Shown in pieces: positions 28,053 through 36,379 of a stretch of DNA of 64,000 bases (the first letter of the stretch is position 1; each line of letters opens with the position of its first letter). Under the pieces are notes generated by a model, which saw nothing but the letters and a program-made list of their open reading frames with translations, ran no database searches and was not told the DNA's origin. A program made the translations under genes and the position numbers. The stretch lies in contig NC_133486.1 in assembly GCF_025370935.1 (NCBI RefSeq), positions 5,213,635 to 5,277,634 on the forward strand, given 5' to 3'. The stretch comes from Choristoneura fumiferana (taxonomy: Eukaryota > Arthropoda > Insecta > Lepidoptera > Tortricidae).

Positions 28053-28244
28053 TGTTCGATTCCCGGCCGGGGCAGATATTTGTATGAATAATATGAATGT
28101 TTGTTCTCGGGTCTTGGATGTTTAATATGTATTTATCTATATAAGTATGTTTATCTGTTGCCTAGTATCCATAGTACAAGCTTTGCTTAGTTTGGGACTA
28201 GTCTCAATTGGTCAGATGTCCTATGATATTTATTTTATTTATTT
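28053..28244 (+). mobile_element. tRNA-derived SINE, copy 3, 5'-truncated
   Basis: It begins inside box B (gttcgattcccggccggggc) and runs through the shared body to 'gtacaagctttgcttagtttggg' and 'tcctatgatatttattttattt'. Box A and the 5' head are absent, as expected from incomplete target-primed reverse transcription. Confidence 0.75.
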
Positions 28245-29205
28245 AACAAGCTCATATTATCATGCAGCGTCATTTAAAATAGTATGTACCTATTCGAATC
28301 AGCTACTTTTCTCCATGGGGCATTGACTTGGGTTGGGTCAAAAGTTTGACCAGAAAGGAGTGTGAGGGAATGCTATGCTTGGTGCTAGTGTACTAGCAAT
28401 GGATGAAATATTAATTTGATATAATAAAATAATAAGCGCACATCAAATGCGTAGGAATATGTTGAATGAGCCAGTTAGCTCATCATTAGCTAATAAGCGT
28501 TGTTTTACTTTGCATGCATAATCGCACGTAAAGTTAAGTTAAGAATTAGCTATGATTACATCGGTTGCCTACTATTTAAAGATGCAAGACTTCGGTTACA
28601 CGCTCATTCTGGCGCCAGTTCACTCCATCATTCTGGTTTTCTGTCATTGACATTAGATTGACGAATATTACTCAAAATATTTATTATTTTCATCAGTCTG
28701 GACCATTAGTCCGTCAGTCAGGATAACATGGTAACTGTCGTCATTCTGACCAGTCATGGTCTTAACTAATACCTGAGCGTAACTGATGTCTAAATCTTAA
28801 TTGAATAATAAAAATATACGCGTCGACTTGAGAACCACCTCCTCGGTTTTTTTTTTGTCGGTTAAAAAGCAAAATTACACAGGGCCTAAAGATTGCACAC
28901 ATGAACCCACAAACATTCCCGATAAAGCAAAACGTGACGTAGAACGAAGGTAACAGTGTAAGACGGGTGTTCAGCTCAAGCCAAAGCCCCCACCCAACTA
29001 TAGCTCGGCAAGCCACGACGCGTTACTATAATTAGTGTAGGTATTTTCAGCGGCCTCCAACAAAGATACGGCTTTATTTTAGCTTGGACAGCTCGCGTGG
29101 CGGCTTCGTGTCACGTCATAACTTGTAACGAAGAGATTAGAATGGTTTCGTTTCGTGTTTAGGGAAGGATTAGGCTAACGACCACAAATATACCGCAAAC
29201 AGCAA
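28245..29205. other. No gene recognised
   Basis: AT-rich, with a slightly GC-rich patch at 28970-29110. No supportable gene. Confidence 0.5.
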
Positions 29206-29322
29206 GGCTACTACGAAACTCGAAGTTCGTGTCATGCGGTCCCTCTGACACTTATACTATTTAATACGAGAGCGAGAGGGACGGTACGATACGAACTTCG
29301 AGTTTCGAGTTTCGTAGTAGCC
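29206..29322. mobile_element. 117-bp palindromic MITE
   Basis: GGCTACTACGAAACTCGAAG at the left is mirrored by cttcgagtttcgtagtagcc at the right, which has one extra 'cgagttt' unit. Further in, ggtccctct pairs with agagggac. Nearly the whole element folds back on itself, with a short AT centre. Confidence 0.7.
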
Positions 29323-29374
29323 CTGCTCTGTCGCTAAAGTTTTTAATAAAAAAAAAATAAATTACCTAAGTATC

Positions 29375-29440
29375 ATTCTGAGAGGAGGCCTGTGCTCAAC
29401 ATTGGGGATTATATAGGCTGGGATGATGAGAAATATAGGT
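29375..29440 (+). mobile_element. 3' tail of an RTE-type LINE
   Basis: cattctgagaggaggcctgt..tataggctgggatgatgag is a diverged version of the tail seen more fully at 61190-61336. The 'cagtgggacg' portion is degraded here. Confidence 0.6.
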
Positions 29441-29605
29441 GGGCGACACTAACCCCCATCATTTACGCCTATGCGTCTGTTTTAGACGAATTTTGGCGTG
29501 CTGCCTGCGTACAACGTCTTTTGTGGTCTCGGCTGACTAGACCGATGTGAGAACGCATGAAAAGCATCTACCTTGTGAAGGCAACTTTCAGAATGCCAAG
29601 TAAAA

Positions 29606-29715
29606 ATATACAATACAATACAATAACTCTTTATTGCACACCAACACAGTAAGAAGTACAGAAAACACAGGTATATACATAGAGATTTTCTAAGGTAAGC
29701 AATAGGTAAGATACT
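29606..29715 (-). mobile_element. LINE 3' UTR fragment (ctttattgcacacc family)
   Basis: 'caatacaatacaataactct' then 'ttattgcacaccaacacagt' is the inverse of a common lepidopteran LINE 3' end (..gtgtgcaataaagag..). The same family occurs at 44104-44275. Confidence 0.5.
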
Positions 29716-29963
29716 CAGGCCACTGTTTATATTTTTCTTCAAATGTGGTATTCATGAATAGGAAGCTAAGAAATTGCTGTGACTATAACTACACTGAAAC
29801 ACGTGTACTTTTAACAAGCATGACACATTATTGTCGACGTGAAATACCATTGCTGATTTCAAATAAAATTTAAACCCGATACTAAAGAACTTTGACGATA
29901 ATTTGGTATGTATATTCGCCACTCTGTAAGAATCGTAAAAAAATACTTAAAATTAAAACCCAG

Positions 29964-30141
29964 TCCCACTAATATAATAAATATGAAAGTTTGTAAGTCT
30001 GTTTATTGATGAAATTCGGTATACAGATAGTTTGCGTCCCGGGGAAGGACATAGGATAGTTTTTATCCCGGAAAATTTCATAGTTCGCGTGGGATAGTGA
30101 AAACCGAATTCTACGCGGACGGAGTCGCGGGTAACGGCTAG
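29964..30141 (+). mobile_element. Compact non-autonomous Helitron-like element (178 bp)
   Basis: Starts TCCCACTAATATAATAAATA and ends gacggagtcgcgggtaacggCTAG, followed by T. Both termini match the family consensus seen across this window. The body contains 'tttttatcccggaaaatttc'. Confidence 0.7.
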
Positions 30142-30766
30142 TAGGTTACAGAAATAAAATGTGGAATAAATTATTTTTAAAATTATAATTAATACAGTCT
30201 AAACTGGCCTCAAGTGTAACTTTATTACGACATTAACAATTCAAAACGTTTCAATTAGGTATATGTGGGTCAAGAAGCGTTTGTAAACATACAAACGTTG
30301 TTCACTCTTGAAATGACCGCATTACAAAAATACCTACCACAAAATTTCTCATTAAATTAATTTGATTTATTATTCAGGACGTTACAAACCACTGCTAAAA
30401 ATAAGGTATTCACCCGGCTTAAATTTACAGTAGGTATAAAAATATTATGTTTCGGTTTCGGCTAAGATTTATTATTCACGAGAACCAACCTTTACATTCA
30501 AAAGATATTCATTACCACGCGTGAAAGCTAGCTGTACAAATAATGGATGAAGTGATTTTTATTTCTAACAAGTCATATTTGCATCGGCAGCAAATATATC
30601 CCAAATCCCAAGTGAATTCAGGCAAACCGTAACTAAAAGTGTTGTTTTTTTTTATGGTAAAATGAAAAAATATTCCACATAACATCACTCATAACGGACT
30701 CTTTTAGATTTCTGAAAATGTAACACAATTTAACGCCAGCTCACTGTAGGTATTTTCATATTCTGC
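30142..30766. other. No gene recognised
   Basis: AT-rich noncoding-looking sequence between the Helitron-like copy and the hAT-2 target duplication. Confidence 0.5.
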
Positions 30767-30774
30767 CTCGGGGT
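30767..30774 (+). repeat. 8-bp target duplication of hAT-2, left copy
   Basis: ctcggggt directly precedes the TAGGGATTGC end of hAT-2. Its partner, accccgag at 33724-33731, is the reverse complement and precedes the other TAGGGATTGC end. Equal 8-bp duplications are diagnostic of hAT-type insertion. Confidence 0.75.
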
Positions 30775-31463
30775 TAGGGATTGCAGTACCGGTACTGAAA
30801 CCGAATTTGTATTTCCCGGTACTGGATCTACTCCAGTACCGGGAAATACCGGGAAATTCGATACTTTCGGTACTAGAGGAAAAATGTGTTAAATGCTTGT
30901 TATGCGTTAAATAAAACGTTAAAAATAGTTTTATAGAAGTTTAATAAATAAAATATGAATCACTAAAATTACCCTCCCTCTGTAACTCAATTGACAAGAT
31001 TTCATTTTTTGAACACCTGTAAATTACTACAGGAATCGAAAGAGTTTTGCCTCCTGAACATGGGAAAATATTTACTATAATTTATTTCTCCATATTTAAA
31101 AAAATACAAAAAAATAAAAAATATATCTGAATTTGCCAACACTACCACAGAATAGATATGATTCCTTTGCCTTTTTTACCAGAAAAAGGAGCTCTCATAA
31201 TTTTGACAACTTTTACGTCAGATTTACGCTATTTACGTGATCTTTTTTTTTAATAGAGACTAGACAAAAGTAATGGATCTATTGTGTGGTAGTTTTAGAG
31301 TTATGCCCTTTTAGAATAAGCACATCTTTAAAAAAATGTAATTAATTAATTAATTAATAATCGTAGCGAAATTTTAAAAATATCAGCGTCTTTCTCTTTC
31401 CAACTAGAATACAGAGAACGAATCAAATTATAGTCTTAGAAATATGAAATCTTGTCAATTATT

Positions 31464-31517
31464 GAGCATCTTCAACCCTTGCTTGACTCAAAGCGCGAAG
31501 CTGCCCTTAGACACGGT
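31464..31517 (+). pseudogene. RTE-like reverse transcriptase, upstream fragment
   Basis: Eighteen codons read EHLQPLLDSKREAALRHG, resembling the linker upstream of the RT domain in RTE-like ORFs. The frame is cut by E+. It resumes in phase, with one copy of gacacggt removed, on the minus strand at 36371 downwards (TYAFQ..., then a stop, then the KKTAPLKDADGS stretch). The sequence shows the continuity; calling it one former ORF is inference. Confidence 0.55.
31510..31517 (+). repeat. 8-bp flank gacacggt, left of E+
   Basis: This 8-mer touches the TAGGGCTTGCA end of E+. The duplicate expected at 33527 is absent. It is found instead, as accgtgtc, at 36372-36379 beside E-. Confidence 0.8.
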
Positions 31518-32107
31518 TAGGGCTTGCAATCCGGATAACCGGATATCCATATTATCCGGATATCCGCCCATTTTCGAATCCGGATAGGAAGCTCTTCATT
31601 ATCCGGATAATTTGGATAATTCGAATATCTGATATTAAGCGCGCGCTCGCGCATTGTGAGAGGTTAGTCTAGTGTATGCATACACACAGATACATTTATT
31701 TTTGTATTAGGAAGGTTTACATGCAATACTTATTAGTTAGGTACATTCTTAACATCTTGTTTGGTAGTGGCGATGATGAATTTTTGGTAAATGTGTATGT
31801 AAGTAATGTATGTGTTTATTTTATTAATATTATTATATTTTATGTATTTTTCAATCTTCTATATATATTTTTACCTTACATTACACACACCTGCTTTGAT
31901 CACCTTTTTTCTTGATTCTATGTTAATAACATCGTCAGGTCGAATAAGAAGGTAGAAGAAGAGATCGCTTTTTAGCGATTAGACCCCTGTTTTCTCGTCT
32001 CCTACCCTACCTTTTATGTTCTGATTTCATTTTATAATGAATGTTTTTTGGTGTTAAATACAATACGCTTTGTATTGTATTGTGTTATTTATTCTTATAA
32101 TAGAGCA

Positions 32108-32137
32108 AGAGCCCGCAAGAGCCAGACCTTCGTTATA
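32108..32137 (+). repeat. Internal inverted repeat flanking the RT cargo, left arm
   Basis: About 30 bases ending gccagaccttcgttata are repeated inverted at 33202-33232 (tataacgaaggtttggc...) with about five mismatches. The pair brackets the reverse-transcriptase segment inside E+, with counterparts in E-. Confidence 0.65.
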
Positions 32138-32161
32138 GTATCGTTATAATCCTTCGTTATA

Positions 32162-33090
32162 GTCCGACTACAGGACCAGAGCACGAAGCCTATTCCTTTG
32201 CAGCGGGGAGTCAGACAAGGAGATGTGATCTCTCCGAAACTGTTCACCGCTGGATTGGAAGATGATTTTAAGGTTCTGGCCTGGAAAGGACGAGGCATTA
32301 ACAATAATGGGAGTACTTCACTCACCTTCGATTTGCCGACGATATTGTAGTCATGGCTGAGACTATGGAGGACCTCAGTGCTATGCTCGCTGACCTCAGC
32401 AGAGTTGTTTCCGACCGAGTTAGCTTAAAAATAAACATGGACAAGACGAAAGTCATGTCTAATGTTGTGCCAGCTCCCGTAATAGTCGGAGGCTCTGCGC
32501 TCGAAGTTGTTGACGACTATGTATACCTGGGACAAACGATCCAGTTAGGTAGGTCTAACTTCGAGAAAGAGATCACTCGTCGAATCCGACTCGGCTGGGC
32601 AGCATTCGGAAAGCTTTGCAGTGTCTTTTCGGCCAAATTACCGCAGTGTTTGAAGTCAAAAGTCTTTGACCAGTGCGTGTTGCCAGTGATGACATACGGA
32701 TCTGAGACGTGGACGCCAACGATGGGCCTCATTAGGAAGCTCAAAGTCACTCAAAGGGCTATGGAGAGGTCTATGCTCGGGGTTTCTCTTCGGGATAGAG
32801 TCAGAAATGATGATATCCGCAGTAGAACTAAGGTTACCGAAATAGCCCGAAGAATTGCGAAACTGAAGTGGCAGTGAGCGTGCTCGCAGGACTGATGGCC
32901 AATGGGTTAGAAGGTTCTCGAATGTCGTCCGCGGAGCGGGAGACGAGCCGTCGGTAGGCCTCCAATAAGATGGAGCGACGACCTGGTTAAGATCGCTGAA
33001 TGGCGTTGGATGCGGAAAGCACAAGACTGGTCCGAGTTGAGAGCCTTGGGCGAGGCCTAAGTCCTGCAGTGGACGTCTTTCGGCTGACAT
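32162..33090 (+). pseudogene. RTE-clade reverse transcriptase C-terminal half, in E+
   Basis: The fragment enters the RT domain just before motif B (VRLQDQSTKP..QRGVRQGDVISPKLF). It continues through the catalytic FADD box and the thumb/post-RT region (MDKTKVMSNV, VDDYVYLGQTIQLGRSNFEK, SETWTPTMGLIRKLKV, RAMERSMLGVSLR). It decays after KLKWQ and ends in the RTE 3' terminus (gcagtggacgtctttcggct). A one-base deletion near 32309 (gggg to ggg) breaks the frame before FADD. The endonuclease and N-terminal RT motifs are missing, so it cannot work. Length is about 300 codons versus roughly 1000 for a full RTE ORF. The clade call rests on recognised RTE phrases. Confidence 0.8.
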
Positions 33091-33526
33091 GATGAATCGA
33101 ATCTACTCTCGATTCTGAGTATTTCTGAGCAAAGTGCTTTCCGGTTTTCAGTTATATTAAAAATTAACACCGTGCATAAAAAAAACTTTCAGCTTTTAAA
33201 ATATAACGAAGGTTTGGCTGTCGTGGGCTTTTGGTCCGTAAGGCAAAATAACAACAAGCAGGAGACAGAGAAGTTATAAAGTGTTTTTAAGTTATTTCAC
33301 TCATCAAAGTGACAAAATAATGATTTTTACGTGCGTATAAGACAATTAGTGATTAAGTTAATTAACACGATTCGTCTGATGAAACAAATTTAAAATTGTT
33401 TTTAGCGTTTTTTAAATATTTGGAAAATTATTCAAATTATTCAAAATAACCGGATATCCGGATACTGAGATTTCAAATATCCGAAATATCCGGATAATAA
33501 AAAGTTACCGGATAGTGCAAGCCCTA

Positions 33527-33534
33527 GTTGTGAT
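33527..33534 (+). repeat. 8-bp flank gttgtgat, right of E+
   Basis: Directly follows the TGCAAGCCCTA end of E+. Its partner is atcacaac at 38390-38397, beyond the far end of E-. Confidence 0.8.
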
Positions 33535-33723
33535 CTAGATATAAGATAAAATTATGATGTTCAAGACTTATTTTTACAAAAAAACTGTACGTGTTTAGGT
33601 TCATGAATATTCTATTTGTGCATGAATTATTTTTATCGTGATACGCCCATTACACCGCATGTATGTATTTATTTATACTTGGGAAATGTGCTACAATCAT
33701 ATATTTTTTCATCTTCATTTTTC
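33535..33723. other. Unique spacer between E+ and the hAT-2 end
   Basis: AT-rich sequence outside any recognised element. Under the inversion model this was the host DNA between the right end of hAT-2 and the second E insertion site. Confidence 0.5.
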
Positions 33724-33731
33724 ACCCCGAG
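33724..33731 (-). repeat. 8-bp target duplication of hAT-2, other copy (inverted)
   Basis: accccgag is the reverse complement of ctcggggt at 30767-30774. It sits immediately outside the second TAGGGATTGC terminus. Confidence 0.75.
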
Positions 33732-33860
33732 TAGGGATTGCTCCCGGGAATTCCCGGTACTGAAATTCCCGGGAATTCCCGGGAAATTTCATCGCCCTCA
33801 GTACCGGGAAACGAAACTCATTTCCCGGGAATTCCGGTACTACAAAAATATAATAATTTT

Positions 33861-35231
33861 AATATTTTTAACTTTTATCAAGCTGTAAATGCTCACGATG
33901 TTTTTTGGATTTGAGGCGAGAGATATTAACATCTTTCCGTCGCCCCTCGGGTGCAGATGAATACCCCGTTCGGTATCACCGAAAGCTGTTCGTACCTAAT
34001 ATTAGTGTAAAATATATTCCGAACAAGGTAGGAGCCAGAACGCAGCCCTGACGCACACCTCTGCGAACATCAAACGGCTCCGATGTGTTGCCGTTGTAAT
34101 CTAAAACCTTTTATGCCTTCGAAATGACTTTACCAGGCGTAGAAGTTTTGGCGGACACCCAATGCTCTCGAGCGCCAGAATAAAGACCTTCCCTGCTTAC
34201 TGTATCGAACGCTTTGTAAGGTCAACGAAAGCGACGTAGAGAGGGGTGTTCTGCTTTTCCTACACTTCTCCTGTAACTGAAGAAGTATGAAGATCATATC
34301 TACTGTGGATCGCTGGGAGCGAACACCATTGCGCCTCAGGATAGATGCGTTCTGCAAGTTTGGATTTTACACAAGACGACTCGACCAAAAAGTTTACCAA
34401 CTATGCTTAAAAGGGGCAATACCGCGGTTAGCAGTTGCAGTCGCCGCCGATCACCTTCCCTTTGTATAAGGTGACGATGTTAGCGTCGCACATGTCCTGA
34501 GGTACCTACTTCCTTCCCTCCCAGCATTTACACAGAAGATTGTGCAAGATGGTCTGATGCACTGGAGTTTAATTACTTCGGCTTGGTGCCGTCACCCCAG
34601 ACTTTTTCCACACTTGAGCTGATTGACAAGTAGCTCTATAGTCGGCAGCGTCGTCTAACTCTGTCCATTTGTCCAGTTTGAGCATGTTTTGCACTGCTTC
34701 CGGATGCAGGAACACAGGCTGAGAGAAGAGACCTAGCCCACTAGCTACCCCAACGGTCCCATAGTTTGACTGTCTGTAATAACAGCCATCCGCGTCTTTA
34801 AGAGGGGCTGTCTTTTTAATGACACACTTCGCTGGAGACTGCTTTGCTATTGCGAAGCGCGCCGGTGGTCGGGATTGGGAGGCATAAACCGTGTCTAGGC
34901 TTGCACTATCGGTAACTTTTAATTATCCGGATATTTCGGTATTTGAAAATCTCAGTATCCGGAATATCCGTTATTTTGAATAATTTTGAATAATTTTCCA
35001 AATATTTAAAAAAAACGCTTTAAAAACAATTTTAAAAATTGTTTCATCAGACGAATCGTGTTAATTAACTAATCACTAATGTCTTATACGCACGTAAAAT
35101 CATTATTTTTGTCACTTTGATGAGTGAAAAACTTAAAAAACACTTTATAACTTCTCTGTCTCTGCTGTTGTTATTTTGCCTTACGGACCAAGAGCCCACG
35201 ACAGCCAAACCTTCGTTATATTTAAAAGCTG
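33861..35231. repeat. Noisy direct duplicate, left side of gap
   Basis: These 1371 bases match 35332-36716 in the same order and orientation. Differences are overwhelmingly single-base insertions or losses in short runs (agctgtaa/agctggtaa, cacgatg/cacgaatg, ctcgggtgc/ctcggtgc). The match runs past the hAT-2 boundary into the start of E-, ending at aaaagctg right at the first N. This pattern fits an unpolished contig end overlapping the next contig. Confidence 0.85.
33920..34891 (-). pseudogene. RTE-like RT fragment, error-rich duplicate
   Basis: This is the same reverse-transcriptase fragment as 35440-36371, but broken by many single-base indels that split every frame. It is probably a sequencing or assembly copy of that fragment, not a second gene remnant. 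Confidence 0.7.
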
Positions 35232-35331
35232 NNNNNNNNNNNNNNNNNNNNNNNNNNNNNNNNNNNNNNNNNNNNNNNNNNNNNNNNNNNNNNNNNNNNN
35301 NNNNNNNNNNNNNNNNNNNNNNNNNNNNNNN
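35232..35331. other. Assembly gap (100 Ns)
   Basis: Exactly 100 N bases, the conventional placeholder for a gap of unknown size. The bases on each side start and end a repeated block (33861-35231 and 35332-36716), so the true gap may be zero or negative. Confidence 0.98.
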
Positions 35332-35439
35332 AATATTTTTAACTTTTATCAAGCTGGTAAATGCTCACGAATGTTTTTTGGATTTGAGGCGAGAGATATT
35401 TAACATCTTTCCGTCGCCCCTCGGTGCAGATGAATACCC

Positions 35440-36371
35440 CGTTCGTATCACCGAAAGCTGCTGTTCGTACCTAATATTAGTGTAAATATATCCGAACAAG
35501 GTAGGAGCCAGAACGCAGCCCTGACGCACACCTCTGCGAACATCAAAACGGCTCCGATGTGTTGCCGTTGTAATTCTAAAACCCTTTTATGCCTTCGTGA
35601 AATGACTTTACCAGGCGTAGAAGTTTTGGCGGACACCCAATGCTCTCCGAGCGCAGAATAAAGACCTTCCCTGCTTACTGTATCGAACGCTTTGTTAAGG
35701 TCAACGAAAGCGACGTAGAGAGGGGTGTTCTGCTTTTCCTACACTTCTCCTGTAACTGAAGAAGTATGAAGATCATATCTACTGTGGATCGCTGGAGCGA
35801 AACACCATTGCGCCTCAGGATAGATGCGTTCTGCAAGTTTTGGATTTTTACACAAGACGACTCGACCAAAAAGTTTACCAACTATGCTTAAAAGGGCAAT
35901 ACCGCGGTAGCAGTTGCAGTCGCCGCGATCACCTTTCCCTTTGTATAAGGTGACGATGTTAGCGTCGCACATGTCCTGAGGTACCCTACTCCTTCCTCCC
36001 ACATTTACACAGAAGATTGTGCAAGATTGGTCTGATGCACTGGAGTTTAATTACTTCGGCTTGGGTGCCGTCACCGCCAGGACTTTTTCCGCACTTGAGC
36101 TGATTGACAGTAGCTCTATAGTCGGCAGGTCGTCTAACTCTGTCCATTTGTCCAGTTTGAGCATGCTTTGCACTGCTTCCGGATGCAGGAACACAGGCTG
36201 AGAGAAGAGACCTAGCCCACTAGCTACCCAACGGTCCCATAGTTTTTGACTGTCTGTAATAACAGAGCCATCCGCGTCTTTAAGAGGGGCTGTCTTTTTA
36301 ATGACACACTTCGCTGGAGGACTGCTTTGCTATTGCGAAGCGCGCCGGTGTCGGGATTGGAAGGCATAAGT
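35440..36371 (-). pseudogene. RTE-like reverse transcriptase, N-terminal RT fragment, in hAT-2
   Basis: Reading leftwards from 36371, the frame carries KKTAPLKDADGSVITDSQKL, LWDRW, VPQDMCDANIVTLYKGKGDR, GDCNCYRGIALLSIVGKL (RT motifs 0-2). It then reaches the motif A aspartate region FVDLNKAFD near 35700 and RQGCVLAPTLFG near 35500. Stops (including TAG soon after the E site) and several frameshifts make it nonfunctional. The motif C YADD/FADD box is absent. It differs from the RT in E (QGCVLAP versus QGDVISP), so it comes from another non-LTR lineage or subfamily. Confidence 0.75.
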
Positions 36372-36379
36372 ACCGTGTC
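36372..36379 (-). repeat. 8-bp flank accgtgtc beside E-
   Basis: Reverse complement of gacacggt at 31510-31517. It abuts the TAGGGCTTGCA end of E-. In the noisy duplicate the same junction is visible near 34888. Confidence 0.8.

Larger units (their letters stand above)
30775..31517 (+). mobile_element. hAT-2, left part (split element)
   Basis: Starts TAGGGATTGCAGTACCGGTA and carries subterminal gtaccggg repeats. A perfect hairpin lies at 30809-30849 (ATTTCCCGGTACTGGA and its complement). A coding remnant of an RTE-like reverse transcriptase begins near 31464. The element stops where E+ is inserted. The matching right end lies at 33732, in the same orientation, which is impossible for an intact TIR element and is explained by the inversion. 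No hAT transposase was seen. Confidence 0.7.
31518..33526 (+). mobile_element. hAT-like element E+ (2009 bp) carrying RT sequence
   Basis: The ends TAGGGCTTGCA / TGCAAGCCCTA form inverted termini that fit the YAGNG hAT pattern. Subterminal ATCCGGATA palindromes are dense at both ends, as hAT transposase-binding regions often are. The interior has an AT-rich segment, a LINE-like 3' UTR (gatcgctttttagcgat at 31966), then RTE reverse transcriptase sequence to about 33090, then hAT-type right arm. No hAT transposase is encoded. The near-identical inverted copy E- lies at 36380-38389. Both have the same cargo, so the cargo belongs to the mobile unit, unless the two are one copy assembled twice. 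Confidence 0.75.
33732..36379 (-). mobile_element. hAT-2, remaining part, inverted and with internal gap
   Basis: The terminus TAGGGATTGC with subterminal cccgggaattcccgg repeats (33732-33840) leads into minus-strand reverse-transcriptase sequence and stops at accgtgtc next to E-. Bases 33861-34891 appear to be a duplicate of 35332-36379, separated by Ns. If that is removed, hAT-2 would total roughly 1.9 kb across its two parts. Confidence 0.6.

Noticed and set aside
31676..31915. 79-codon frame (and its mirror at 38010-38231) as a membrane peptide gene
   Set aside because: AT-rich, low-complexity, hydrophobic only because of T-rich codons, and part of the E element in both places.
32656..33090. 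144-codon antisense frame in E+ (mirror at 36818-37075)
   Set aside because: It is the opposite strand of the reverse-transcriptase coding sequence.
35117..35485. Frames spanning the N block
   Set aside because: They read through 100 Ns and joined contig ends, so no real protein is implied.
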